From assembly GCA_002746645.1 (NCBI GenBank), contig PDPU01000028.1, forward strand, positions 62,001 to 126,000: a DNA stretch of 64,000 nt, written 5' to 3'. The position numbers and the translations under genes were made by a program. The notes beneath the pieces were generated by a model that was given only the letters and a program-made list of their open reading frames with translations, ran no database searches and was not told the DNA's origin. Positions 17,493 to 26,877 of the stretch are shown here, in pieces. The stretch's first letter is position 1, and each line of letters starts with the position of its first letter. The DNA is from Gammaproteobacteria bacterium (lineage in GTDB: Bacteria > Pseudomonadota > Gammaproteobacteria > Granulosicoccales > Granulosicoccaceae).

Positions 17493-19142
17493 TCAGGCCA
17501 GCAGGTTGTCCTGCCGGATGAAACGGTTGATCAGGCCATTGGTGGAGCTGTCGTGTGAAGTCACCGTGGCCTGCCCTTCGAGTTCATCGGCAATCGTGCC
17601 TGCGAGCTGCTTGCCGAGTTCCACTCCCCACTGATCGAAGGGGTTGATGTCCCAGATGGCCGCTTCGACGAACACCTTGTGCTCGTAAAGGGCAATCAGG
17701 GCACCGAGGGCGAAGGGTGTGAGCCGATGCGTGAGAAGCGTGTTGCTCGGTCGATTGCCACCGAAGGTACGGTGACCTTCGAGACGCCGGATCTCGTCTT
17801 CCGAAGCACCTGCTGCCTGCATTTCGCTGGCGAGTTCCGCGGTGCTCTTGCCCATCATCAGCGCTTCGGACTGCGCCAGACAATTGGCCGCGAGCAGCCG
17901 GTGATGATCGGGCAGTGTATGGAAGCTTTCGAGCGGCAGGATGAAATCGGTGGGTATGAGGTGCGTGCCCTGGTGAAGGAGCTGGAAGAAGGCATGCTGG
18001 CCGTTGGTGCCGGGCTCGCCCCAGACCACCGGGCTGGTATCGATCTCGACCGGCGTGCCGTCGGTGTGAACCGACTTGCCGTTGCTCTCCATCGTGAGCT
18101 GCTGGAGGTAGGCCGGGAAGCGATGCAGGGACTGATCGTAGGGTGCGACGAGATGGCTTCCGGCCTGCCAGAAATTCACGTACCAGAGCGTCAGGAGCGC
18201 GACGATCACCGGCATGTTCCTCTCCAGCGGCGCTTCCCGGAAATGCTCGTCCATGGCATGCGCGCCATCGAGAAACTCACCGAAGCGTTCGGCACCCACG
18301 GCAAGCATGATCGGCAGACCGATCGCCGACCAGAGCGAATAACGCCCACCGACCCAGTCCCAGAAGCCGAACATGTTGTCGGTATCGATGCCGAAGGCAG
18401 CCACTGCGTCGGCATTGGTGGACACGGCCACGAAGTGCCTGGCGATGGCTGCTTCGTCGGCACCGGATTCGAGAAACCAGCGTCTTGCCGAATGCGCGTT
18501 GGTCAGGGTTTCGAGCGTGGTGAAGGTTTTCGAGGCGATGATGAACAGCGTGGTTTCGGGATCGACCTTGTCGAGCACGCGTGCGAGATGCGCACCGTCG
18601 ACGTTGGAAACGAAATGGAAGCCGAGACGCTCATGCCCGAAGGGCGCCAGCGCTTCGACGGCCATGAGCGGACCGAGATCGGAACCACCGATACCGATGT
18701 TCACGACATCGGTGATGGCCTTGCCGCTGTGGCCTGGCCAGTTGCCCGCGCGCACCGACTCGGCGAAATCGCCGGCGCGCCGGAGCACCTCGCGTACCGC
18801 CGGCATGACGTCTTCGCCATCCACCATGACGGGCCTGTCGCTGCGGTTGCGCAGCGCCGTGTGCAGGGCTGCTCGGCTCTCGGTGGGGTTGACGACCTCG
18901 CCCGAGAACATCGCCTGCCGCCGTGCCTCGAGCGGGCTCTGGCGTGCGAGTGCGAAGAGTTTCTCGAGCGTTTCCACCCGATGATGTGACTTCGAATAGT
19001 CGAGAAACCACCCCGCGGCCTGAACCTGGCAGCGCTCGAAGCGCCCCGGTTCGTCGGCAAAGAGTTCGCGCAGACTGACGAACTGCATGTCGTGCTGGTG
19101 TGCTTCCAGCGCCTGCCATTCAGGCCATTGTTGTGGTTGCAT
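17493..19142 (-). CDS. pgi: Glucose-6-phosphate isomerase
   Basis: Pgi interconverts glucose-6-phosphate and fructose-6-phosphate in glycolysis and gluconeogenesis. The 549-residue length is normal. Family signatures are present: [10 protein letters not shown] in the sugar-phosphate loop, SKTFTTLET, and a C-terminal [13 protein letters not shown]. The catalytic glutamate lies in the [16 protein letters not shown] region. It lies upstream of parC on the same strand, with 121 bp of repetitive DNA between them. Confidence 0.97.
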   Translation of the reverse strand: MQPQQWPEWQALEAHQHDMQFVSLRELFADEPGRFERCQVQAAGWFLDYSKSHHRVETLEKLFALARQSPLEARRQAMFSGEVVNPTESRAALHTALRNRSDRPVMVDGEDVMPAVREVLRRAGDFAESVRAGNWPGHSGKAITDVVNIGIGGSDLGPLMAVEALAPFGHERLGFHFVSNVDGAHLARVLDKVDPETTLFIIASKTFTTLETLTNAHSARRWFLESGADEAAIARHFVAVSTNADAVAAFGIDTDNMFGFWDWVGGRYSLWSAIGLPIMLAVGAERFGEFLDGAHAMDEHFREAPLERNMPVIVALLTLWYVNFWQAGSHLVAPYDQSLHRFPAYLQQLTMESNGKSVHTDGTPVEIDTSPVVWGEPGTNGQHAFFQLLHQGTHLIPTDFILPLESFHTLPDHHRLLAANCLAQSEALMMGKSTAELASEMQAAGASEDEIRRLEGHRTFGGNRPSNTLLTHRLTPFALGALIALYEHKVFVEAAIWDINPFDQWGVELGKQLAGTIADELEGQATVTSHDSSTNGLINRFIRQDNLLA

Positions 19143-19404
19143 CGCGGGATGGGAGCAGAGATGTCAGGTGAGTTGGTCGAGCGTACCCGTTTCTTCGGCA
19201 AGGAGGTAGTGCAAGTTACTTGACGATCCCTGCCGGACTCCAGTGTAGTTCATCGTGGCGAGAGCTCCTGCGCCACGAGCAAGGCAGGCGCATCCTTCGC
19301 TGCCGTTTCGAAAAGGCGATTTTCCGGCACGAAACGGTTACGATGACAGCAGCTTCGCACGACCACCACCACACCCAACGACCAGCACGTTCAGGGAGAT
19401 CCTC

Positions 19405-19929
19405 ATGGCCACACTGGTAGCAACGATCGTCGGCGACAACGAGCCCGGCATCATTCACGCGATTGCCGAATGCGCCTCCAATGCCAACGCCAACTGGCTC
19501 GAAAGCCATCTGGCCAATCTTGCCGGCAAGTTCGCCGGGGTGGTGGAATTCGAACTCGCGGCCGACAGAGTCGACTCGCTGAAAGCCGCGCTCGAGGCAT
19601 TGAGCAGTGGAGGCCTCCAGGTGGTGGTGCTCGAAGGCAGTTCGGCGAGCACCCGCAGTGAAGGTCAGCGCAAGGTCAGCCTCGAGCTGACCGGTCAGGA
19701 TCACCCCGGCATCGTCAGGGATATCTCGGCAGCACTCCATGAAGTGGGCATCAGCATCGAGAAGTTCGACACCGTGCGCGAAGATGCCTCGATGGCGGGC
19801 GGCCAGCTCTTCACGGCGAAAGCGCGGCTGCTGGTGCCGAACGATGTCAGCACCGACACCATGAACAGGACACTCGAAGACCTCTCGCACGAGATGACGG
19901 TGGATATCACTCTGTCAAGGCAGTTCTGA
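19405..19929 (+). CDS. GcvR-like protein with two ACT domains
   Basis: The protein is about 174 residues, preceded by AGGGAG. It consists of two ACT domains: the first opens ATIVGDNEPGIIHAIAE, the second opens SLELTGQDHPGIVRDISA. This is the layout of the glycine cleavage repressor-like protein GcvR, which in E. coli binds glycine and restrains GcvA. No glycine cleavage genes are near, so the target is not shown by context. It is divergent from pgi. Confidence 0.8.
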   Translation: MATLVATIVGDNEPGIIHAIAECASNANANWLESHLANLAGKFAGVVEFELAADRVDSLKAALEALSSGGLQVVVLEGSSASTRSEGQRKVSLELTGQDHPGIVRDISAALHEVGISIEKFDTVREDASMAGGQLFTAKARLLVPNDVSTDTMNRTLEDLSHEMTVDITLSRQF

Positions 19930-20604
19930 TGCGGCGGCCGGCATGCGGGGCAACTCGGCAAACAATGCCTGACCAGCCCATGCATTGTTTTCGCTGCAAC
20001 GAACTTTCCAAATTGCAAAACTCCACAACCATATTGGTTCAGATACTGTATTGACCGTTGTCGGCCGTTTCGCTGCAACGATCGTGAAACTGTGGTCAAT
20101 AACCTGTTGAGTCGTCTTCGGGGTGACTCTATTCGGTAATAATACCATTCTCTCACAAGGTCTTTGTGCAACTATTCAGGGGCCATGGCCAATAACAGGA
20201 ACGGTGCAGACTTGCAGCTGCGCTGCTCGTTTGTTACGGTAATTCTTTATTTAAAATGGAGAAGCAGCATGGATGTAGATGCTGCAGCTGATCGCGTCAG
20301 GAACAACCCCATGGTGATCCTTGCCGACTGAAATGTCACCAGGCGGGAACTCACCGGTTGCTTCTGAAAGTGAACAAACCGATGATAGTGGATCGGAACA
20401 ATCTTTCAACGCTTCTTTTCGACAGTACATTCAATCGCTTGACATTACCCGAGTGCCATCGGCCCCGAACGAAAGAATTCCCTGTTCAATCTGACCAAAA
20501 CGCAATCCACTATACATTCTGGCAAACACGGAGATATATCAATCATGAAACGCAGACCCACAAACCCTGAAACATCAAGCCCAGTCACCTCGGGCTCCCT
20601 GCTG
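19930..20604. other. Long AT-richer intergenic region with candidate micro-ORF
   Basis: About 675 bp without a normal gene. It is visibly richer in A and T than the flanks. The block ttcgctgcaacga occurs twice (near 19990 and 20070). A TTGACA occurs at 20438-20443 without a convincing -10 partner, and tatacatt lies near 20511. A 20-codon frame at 20269-20331 has a good ribosome site. The region may hold a small RNA or the regulatory leader of the lipoprotein at 20605; I see no proof of either. Confidence 0.45.
20269..20331 (+). CDS. Candidate 20-residue micropeptide
   Basis: An ATG at 20269 follows ATGGAGAAGCAGC, a well placed GGAG ribosome site, and an AT-rich block (ctttatttaaaatgg) that could be a -10 region. 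The frame encodes MDVDAAADRVRNNPMVILAD and stops at 20331. The peptide has no signal or membrane segment. Only the ribosome-site quality supports it, so confidence is low. Confidence 0.25.
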   Translation: MDVDAAADRVRNNPMVILAD

Positions 20605-21750
20605 ATGAAAACGAGCGTGCTGGCCGTGGCGCTGACGCTGGCGCTGTCGGCGTGCAACAGCAATGACGATGATGACGATCCTCCCACGGATGGAAACACC
20701 ACCGGTGAAACCACCACGGGCGGTGGCACCACGGGTGGAGGCACCACGGGTGGAGATACCTCGGGCGGAGGCACCACGGGCGGAGGCACTACGGGTGGAG
20801 ATACCTCGGGTGGGGACACCGCAGGTGGAAATGCGGGCGGCACTCTTACCGAGGACAACCTCGTGCGCATGCTTACCGCTGCCTTCAGCGTGCTGGATGC
20901 CGATTTCATGGGGACGTCTGATACTGATTTCCCTGCCTGGTCTGAAGTCGCCTATCAAGTGCCTTCCGAGATCAGTTTCAATTGCGACACACCAGTCACC
21001 GATCAGCCGCATGAGAGTGAATCCGCCGTGCAGGAATTGCAGTGTGACAACGGCGGCACGGCGTCATTGCAGATGTATGCCTACCCGGAAGGCGGCAGCA
21101 CGGGAAGCTGTTCGTACCTTCAGGCCAGCTTCGTTTCGTGCGAGCAGAATGGCCGAACTTATGAAGGGAGCTATTCCAACAGACAGAATCCCACCGGTGT
21201 CTATCAGGATGTGTTCGAGAATCTGACGATCGAGGAAGCGACGCGCAAGCTCTCGTACGGTGGCGTCTTCTCGGATGGCAACAACGCCAACGGCACCTAT
21301 CTGTCGCTCGACAACTTCAGTCTGTCGGTGACAACCGAAGGTACCGAAACCGCGAACGTCGGCAGTGCGACCACAAATACCAGCTACGCCTATCAGGGCA
21401 TGGTGGAGTCGAGCGGCAGCTTCACCCTGCAGGGCCAGATGACGGATGGAACAAAGCTCACCGTGGAAACACTGCAACCCTTTACATCGTCAACCAACAT
21501 CGAGATAGCGGGCTATTCCGCCGAAGATATCAGCAATGCCGCAGAGGAAGGCGCGTACTTCACGGGCGAGCTCCGCATCACGGCGGAGGATGGCAGTACT
21601 GTCCTTCTCCAGGCAGACAACGGTATTCCGTCCACGGCCTCGGCCACACTGCAGAACGATGCGGGCGAGAGCGTCGTGGAAGTTGACTGGACGGCCCTTC
21701 ACGATCATCCCGACCTGCCGCCCCATGGCGCCGCTCGCGGCAGCCAGTAG
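20605..21750 (+). CDS. Lipoprotein with Gly/Thr-rich repeat linker
   Basis: The ATG at 20605 opens a lipoprotein signal with the lipobox LALSAC. An acidic Asp stretch follows, then about 50 residues of TTGGG/DTSGG repeats acting as a spacer. The rest of the 381-residue protein is a Thr/Ser/Asn-rich, probably beta-sheet domain with several cysteines that I do not recognise. It is a surface or periplasmic protein of unknown function. A start at 20545 would bury the signal peptide. Codon use is slightly less GC-rich than in the housekeeping genes. Confidence 0.75.
   Translation: MKTSVLAVALTLALSACNSNDDDDDPPTDGNTTGETTTGGGTTGGGTTGGDTSGGGTTGGGTTGGDTSGGDTAGGNAGGTLTEDNLVRMLTAAFSVLDADFMGTSDTDFPAWSEVAYQVPSEISFNCDTPVTDQPHESESAVQELQCDNGGTASLQMYAYPEGGSTGSCSYLQASFVSCEQNGRTYEGSYSNRQNPTGVYQDVFENLTIEEATRKLSYGGVFSDGNNANGTYLSLDNFSLSVTTEGTETANVGSATTNTSYAYQGMVESSGSFTLQGQMTDGTKLTVETLQPFTSSTNIEIAGYSAEDISNAAEEGAYFTGELRITAEDGSTVLLQADNGIPSTASATLQNDAGESVVEVDWTALHDHPDLPPHGAARGSQ
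20697..20835 (+). repeat. 15-bp coding minisatellite
   Basis: Imperfect tandem units of 15 bp built on ggcaccacgggtgga encode the TTGGG and DTSGG repeats of the lipoprotein. Such in-frame arrays change length by slippage without breaking the frame. Confidence 0.85.
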
Positions 21751-21768
21751 GCATTGAGCACGAGCTCT

Positions 21769-21795
21769 GATGGGTGTGCACGGATGTCACCCATC
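21769..21795 (+). terminator. Hairpin after the Gly/Thr-rich lipoprotein gene
   Basis: The perfect 8-bp inverted repeat GATGGGTG / CACCCATC (21769-21776 and 21788-21795) has an 11-base loop and begins 19 bases after the stop codon. No T-run follows, so termination activity is uncertain. Confidence 0.45.
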
Positions 21796-22005
21796 ATGCT
21801 GTTCTGGGCCGATCAGACCCGACGCGACAGCACTGTTCGCGCCGTGACACGAAAACACCATGCCGCCTGATGGATGGTTTCACCCTTCAACCGGCACGGC
21901 TCCGAAAGTAAGGTCGATTCCGCTGCGCTCGCAGCCTGGCACAGCGGATTCGGCCTGTGCCCCCGGGATCATGTGCAGCGCCCTTGCCCTTTCCTTTACA
22001 GCCTT

Positions 22006-22629
22006 TCAGCCCTTTTTCTGCTTCATTTTCCTGACTCGCTCGAATTCCTCATCGCTCATCCCTTCGAGAAGCGCCACATTCCGCACCGGAATCGCCGCAG
22101 GATCACCGTCGAAATGCGCAAGCGCCCGACTCACCGAGGCTTCCTGCAGAAGATGCAGGATCGGCACCGGCGAGCGGTTGGTGAAATTGCCACGTGCCTG
22201 GGGCAAGGCACCGCTGAAGCAATACTCCGGATGGAAGCTCGCGACCTGAATCTCGCCGGCGAGACCGAGATCCGTGAGCAGAGCATTGACCAGCGCGAGA
22301 AGATCGAGAAAGTCCTCGAAATCCGCGGCCACTCGAGTGAGTGCGAGGAGCACCGTGGCATCGGCATCTTCATTGCCGGTGAGTTCGATCATTTCGCGGG
22401 CAATCTCGGCCAGCGCCGTCTCGACGGTGTCGGACTTGATGAACGTGATACGAATGTGTCCATGACGCCGCGCATGACCGGCAAAAGGGCAGAGATCAAG
22501 ACCGATCACACTGCCGTCGAGCCAGCACCAGATGGCCTCGCGAACCTCGCCGTCATCGTTGCTCTCGGGAATCGGTAAACTGGCGCCGGTTGAATCGTCT
22601 GTCACCTGTGGTTTTCCCTCTGCTCCCAT
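22006..22629 (-). CDS. DUF1415 family protein
   Basis: The protein has about 207 residues when started at the ATG at 22629; the frame stays open upstream to 22827, but that part is Arg-rich and looks non-coding. The family core AIWCWLDGSVIGLDLCPFA is followed by a conserved SFHPEYCF region and an ending in the charged sequence RKMKQKKG. DUF1415 proteins are small, conserved and uncharacterised. The gene is divergent from dapC. Confidence 0.8.
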   Translation of the reverse strand: MGAEGKPQVTDDSTGASLPIPESNDDGEVREAIWCWLDGSVIGLDLCPFAGHARRHGHIRITFIKSDTVETALAEIAREMIELTGNEDADATVLLALTRVAADFEDFLDLLALVNALLTDLGLAGEIQVASFHPEYCFSGALPQARGNFTNRSPVPILHLLQEASVSRALAHFDGDPAAIPVRNVALLEGMSDEEFERVRKMKQKKG

Positions 22630-22800
22630 GCGCTGCCACCCTGTTTCATCGAGCTGTTTCCCGTCTGCGCGGCAACGCTGCCGCGATGTACTCATCCAGC
22701 GGACAACCCGGAAAGGCCCCCGCGGTGCACTCATCCTGCGGGCAACCCGGACCGCGTGCAACGATTGCATCGCGTCCTTCAAGATATCAGACCCCCGAAC

Positions 22801-24024
22801 ATGAATCGCGACCTGGACCGGCTGCAACCCTATCCCTTCGAGCGTCTCGCGACACTGCTGGACGCCGTGGAACCCGCGTCACTGTCGCCGATCGCACTGT
22901 CGATCGGAGAGCCACGTCATCCGCCTCCCACCCTGGTACTCGACGCACTGACCGACGCGCTCGGGGGTGTTGCCCGCTATCCGGCGACGAAGGGTGACGA
23001 TGCGCTCCGTGAGGCGATGGCAGACTGGCTCGGACGCCGCTTCGGCCTGCCCGTGACCGATGCACTGGCAAGAAACCGGATTCTGCCCCTGAACGGTACG
23101 CGCGAGGGGCTTTTCGCCATTGCCCAGTGCCTGTTGGATCGCACCGCAAAGCGCCGTCAGGTGCTGATGCCGAACCCCTTCTACCAGATCTACGAAGGAG
23201 CCGCGCTGCTTGCCGGCTGCGAGCCCGCCTACTACACCATCAGCGCCAATGCCGACGCCGATATCGATGCCATCCGCGACGACACACTCGCTGCCGCACA
23301 ATTGATCTTCATCTGCACGCCCGGCAATCCGACCGGTGCGGTGCTGTCGAGCGCCGCGATGCAGCGGCTCATCGCGCGGGCAATCGAACACGAGGTGGTG
23401 GTGGTCAGCGACGAATGCTACGCCGAGATCTACCGCGAGACAGCGACACCACCCCCGAGCCTCCTGCAGTCGGCGCTCGAGATGGGCAACACCGAGTACC
23501 GCAATTGCCTCGTCTTCCACAGCCTCTCGAAACGCTCGAACCTGCCGGGCATGCGTTCGGGTTTCGTTGCCGGGGATGCACGATTCATCGCGGCGTTTCT
23601 GCGCTACCGCACCTATCACGGCTGCGCGATGCCACCACCGGTACAGGCCGCCAGCATCGCCGCCTGGTGCGATGACGCCCACGTGGCAGCCAATCGCCTG
23701 GCCTACGACCGGAAATTCACCGAGGCCGTGCCGCTGTTGTCGGAGGTCATGGAAGTGGCCGAACCGGACGCGGGCTTCTATCTCTGGCCGACGCTCGACG
23801 ACGATATTGAGTCGTTCACTCGCGAGCTTCTGGCGCGTGCCAATGTGCGCGTACTGCCCGGACACTTCCTTGCGCGCGACACGGGGGCTGCGGCTGCCAA
23901 CCCAGGCCTCGGACATCTGAGGCTCGCCCTCGTCGCGACTCCCGAAGACTGCCTCGAAGGTGTGACGCGAATCCGCGACCTTGCGCTGGAACGAAAGCTC
24001 TCCCGGGCTCGCGCGCCACACTGA
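22801..24024 (+). CDS. dapC: Succinyldiaminopimelate transaminase DapC
   Basis: DapC is a class I/II PLP aminotransferase that makes N-succinyl-L,L-diaminopimelate in lysine and peptidoglycan synthesis. The PLP lysine lies in HSLSKRSNLPGMRSG, and the cofactor-binding CTPGNPTGAV and SDECYAEIY motifs are present. The length of about 407 is normal. The identification as DapC rather than another aminotransferase rests on the N-terminal NRDLDRLQPYPFERL and on the linked dapD gene. The two lysine genes are separated by an esterase gene on the opposite strand and by a gene fragment. Confidence 0.9.
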   Translation: MNRDLDRLQPYPFERLATLLDAVEPASLSPIALSIGEPRHPPPTLVLDALTDALGGVARYPATKGDDALREAMADWLGRRFGLPVTDALARNRILPLNGTREGLFAIAQCLLDRTAKRRQVLMPNPFYQIYEGAALLAGCEPAYYTISANADADIDAIRDDTLAAAQLIFICTPGNPTGAVLSSAAMQRLIARAIEHEVVVVSDECYAEIYRETATPPPSLLQSALEMGNTEYRNCLVFHSLSKRSNLPGMRSGFVAGDARFIAAFLRYRTYHGCAMPPPVQAASIAAWCDDAHVAANRLAYDRKFTEAVPLLSEVMEVAEPDAGFYLWPTLDDDIESFTRELLARANVRVLPGHFLARDTGAAAANPGLGHLRLALVATPEDCLEGVTRIRDLALERKLSRARAPH

Positions 24025-24091
24025 TCGGGCCGGGGTTTTACCTGGCGGTGGCGGTGCACCCTACCGGAGCAGATGCACCGAACGCGTCGCG

Positions 24092-26104
24092 CTAGTGCTC
24101 GACCACGTGGCGGAGTGCCGCGCTGAAACGCCGCCCGGTCTCCCGGTACGCTGCCGCACCGAAATGCACGCAGGAACTGGAGCCGCAGGGGTAGGACGGC
24201 GGCACGAGATCATCGTTGTCGACGTAGTCGCTGTGGGGGATGTAGGTCGACACTTCGCGGTGCGCCCTGTCGACGATACGCTTGGTCGAACTGAACACGC
24301 TGTAGTCACCGCGCTCGTCCTTGCCGCGCGATTGCGTGGCGACGATGAAGGGCACATCGGAATCTTCACCTCTCGCTGACTTGCCACGACGATCTTCACG
24401 CGCTTCGCTGCGCAGACGTCTGGCAAGTGCCTTGAGGTTGTCGCGATAGGCATTGGCGCAGTTGGCGTCGTTGGAGTCGGCACCGCCCTGATGCCAGAGG
24501 ATGCCGCGGAATATCCCGCCCGTGTCGCGCAGCGTCATGTTGAGGCGCGTCAACGCACGATCAGCGAGCAGCGTGTTGCCGAGCCAGGACTCGCTTCTCG
24601 GCCTGGCGTTCCAGGCGATGTTGCCGAACACGTTCGCGCAGAAACCGGTTGCACCCCAGGCCGCAGGCACAAGATAGATGGTCTGGCTCGTATGACGAAG
24701 TGCACTCTTGGCGAATGTCAGGCCGGGGCCGATATGGTTGCCACTCTTGTATCCCTGCCACTCCGACCAGGGTTCGTGCAGCGGATCCTCGGCCGTGATG
24801 TAGGTGGGGTGATGGATGTTCTCGCCCTCGTTGGTGAACTTCCAGTCGGCGTTGAAGATGCCGCGGTTGTTCTGGCGCACGTTGAGCTGGCGAATGCGCT
24901 CATGCGGCGCATCGAGCCCGCCTTCCCAGCGTTGGCGCGCGTCCCACTCACTGTACCCTTCCATGTTGCTCTGGCCGATCAGCAGATACACATCCGGCGC
25001 GCTGACCGGCAACATGCGTACCGGAAACTCCTTGCTGGCAAGCACACGATCGCTGCCGTCACCGGCTCGCGCGACCAGCCGGAAACGTCGCTCGTGCTCG
25101 AGGATCGGCGCCACGTCGATCTCGAGCCGCATCCGCAGCTTGCTTTTCGACTTGCCACGCTCGAGCCGTTCAGGTTCGAACCAGGCGCTCATGTTATCGA
25201 GCGCGTCGCCGCTCACGGCCTCGAGTGACAATTCCACCGCGCCGAGCCGGGAGTCGTCGCGCGTGACCTCGAGCGGCACGGTGATGGCCACAGGCTCGCC
25301 CTCGGTCAGCACGATGTCGCTGCGCTTCACCACAACTTCGGCACCACCACTGCCGGATGGCTCGTCGTTGCCACCCGAGCTTCCCGAATCGTCGCCGGAA
25401 GCGCCGCCGTTGCTACCGGAGCCACCAACCCCGGGAAGCTCGACGCTTGCCACAGCGCTCTTCGAACCGTCGGCAGCGATGCTCTGGACCTCGTAGCGGT
25501 AGGTCGTCGCTGGATCAAGGCCTTCCTGGAAGTAACTGAACACATGGCTGTTCAGCACCTCGCTGCCATTTCTGAGCACACGATACCTGACCGGCGCCGT
25601 GCCATTCGGACGCGCCCAGAAGAGTTCCGCTGCGGTTGAAGAGTAGCGCTGGACGCGCAGATTTGCCGGCGCAGCAACGGTACCACCACCATTGCCACCC
25701 GCATCGTCGCTGCCACCGTCCGAATCACTACCGGCACCATCCGAGTCATCACCGTTGCTGTTGACACTGAGCGGACCGTCGCTGTCGGTCACATTCAGGG
25801 TGTTGCTGCAAGTGCTGTAGCGTGTCGGAGCACTGCTGTCATTGAAACCCACCACGCAGAATTGCCCGACCTTTGCGGGCACATTGAACGAGCGCATACT
25901 GCCGGACGGCCGCACTGTCAGGGTGTATTTCCCATCACGGTAGATGTTGTAGCCGCTGTACGCATCGCCATTGGCCACCACAAGCCGAACGATGGAACCG
26001 TCTCGTCGAGCACTGACCTGCGGGGATTCGAGCGCGAATGCGGTCGTCGTCCAGAGTGTCGAAATCAGCAGCAGGAATGCAATGATGGATCGCGCAGGCA
26101 ACAT
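24092..26104 (-). CDS. Exported multidomain SASA-type (SGNH) esterase
   Basis: The start at 26104 has a strong AGAGGA site; a longer start at 26137 would add 11 residues. The roughly 670-residue protein has a signal peptide, an N-terminal fibronectin-like module, an Asp/Ser/Gly linker, an FnIII domain (near VRYRVLRNGSEV), another linker, a beta module and a C-terminal sialate-O-acetylesterase-like domain. The nucleophile is Ser in LLIGQSNMEGYS, and the oxyanion Asn block WHQGGADSND is present. The catalytic His lies in SCVHFGAAAYRE, where the usual acidic residue two before His is Cys. It probably deacetylates an extracellular polysaccharide; the substrate is unknown. Confidence 0.8.
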   Translation of the reverse strand: MLPARSIIAFLLLISTLWTTTAFALESPQVSARRDGSIVRLVVANGDAYSGYNIYRDGKYTLTVRPSGSMRSFNVPAKVGQFCVVGFNDSSAPTRYSTCSNTLNVTDSDGPLSVNSNGDDSDGAGSDSDGGSDDAGGNGGGTVAAPANLRVQRYSSTAAELFWARPNGTAPVRYRVLRNGSEVLNSHVFSYFQEGLDPATTYRYEVQSIAADGSKSAVASVELPGVGGSGSNGGASGDDSGSSGGNDEPSGSGGAEVVVKRSDIVLTEGEPVAITVPLEVTRDDSRLGAVELSLEAVSGDALDNMSAWFEPERLERGKSKSKLRMRLEIDVAPILEHERRFRLVARAGDGSDRVLASKEFPVRMLPVSAPDVYLLIGQSNMEGYSEWDARQRWEGGLDAPHERIRQLNVRQNNRGIFNADWKFTNEGENIHHPTYITAEDPLHEPWSEWQGYKSGNHIGPGLTFAKSALRHTSQTIYLVPAAWGATGFCANVFGNIAWNARPRSESWLGNTLLADRALTRLNMTLRDTGGIFRGILWHQGGADSNDANCANAYRDNLKALARRLRSEAREDRRGKSARGEDSDVPFIVATQSRGKDERGDYSVFSSTKRIVDRAHREVSTYIPHSDYVDNDDLVPPSYPCGSSSCVHFGAAAYRETGRRFSAALRHVVEH

Positions 26105-26190
26105 GGCTTTCCTCTCGCGGTCAGTGGAAACCGGCACAATCTCTACCGGTGCCTGCTACGCATGGTAACGACACGTTGGCATTGAAATGA

Positions 26191-26819
26191 CTGAAACGCG
26201 AACTTAATCACATTACTTTACATTCACCAAAACCTGTCCCGATGCAAATCGCGATTGCATCGAGCAACACTCTGGCACAGGCATTGACAACTGTGGAGAG
26301 CTGGGTCGACAGCTACTCCGTCGGCGACCAATGTTATTGCCAATCCAATTTCGATCACGGCATCGAGGACGTGCCGATTTCGACAGCAGCGGGCGAACGT
26401 ACGGTACGCAAGGTCTGTGCGGCAATCGGTTCGGGGCCGGGACCCGACGGTTACCCCATTTACGACGACGTCCAGTGTGGCAATGACCCCATCAACGACT
26501 ATTCCGACGAAACGGCCTGCCCCGGACGCGTCGATCTCGGCAAAGCGAGCTTTTCGATAACCGGTCTGTCGTTTTGTCAAGTCCCGGCAACTGCGGTATT
26601 CGCCAGCGCTGGACCTGGAGCGATTGCGATGCCCGGGAGCGGCATTTCGAACTGGCGTCCGCGGGTACTCCGGTCGTTACCGTGTCGGCGGCCGCACCGG
26701 GAGTCGAGTTCGATGCCATGGTCATCCGCCGCATTGGCGACGTGACCGTACCGCCGTCGCCGACACATCGCTTCCGACACATCGCTTCCGACACATCGCT
26801 TCCGACACATCGCCCCTGA
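26191..26819 (+). pseudogene. Frameshifted C-terminal fragment of an exported Cys-rich protein
   Basis: One frame (26242 onward) carries SWVDSYSVGDQCYCQSNFDH and continues through PGPDGYPIYDDVQCGND to about 26560. The sequence then makes sense in a frame shifted by -1, with CGIRQRWTWSDCDARERHFE and FDAMVIRRIGD, to about 26750. The two halves read as one Cys-rich domain split by an indel near 26555-26590. There is no signal peptide or ribosome site, so the fragment lacks its 5' part. I cannot name the family. It lies between the inserted esterase and dapD. Confidence 0.55.
26760..26815. repeat. Four 14-bp tandem repeats upstream of dapD
   Basis: Four head-to-tail copies of ccgacacatcgctt run from 26760 to 26815; the first three are perfect and the fourth ends in ccc. 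They end 62 bp before the dapD start codon. Confidence 0.95.
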
Positions 26820-26877
26820 TACACTCTCCCGCCCGGCGCAGGACAATGCGCCCAGAAGCAGATCACGGGAGAACAAT

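Noticed and set aside
20445..20909. Proline/valine repeat protein on the minus strand
   Set aside because: It is the reverse reading of the Gly/Thr minisatellite of the lipoprotein; no ribosome site or signal supports it.
26760..26815. CRISPR-like array
   Set aside because: The units are 14 bp and contiguous without spacers, so this is a simple tandem repeat.
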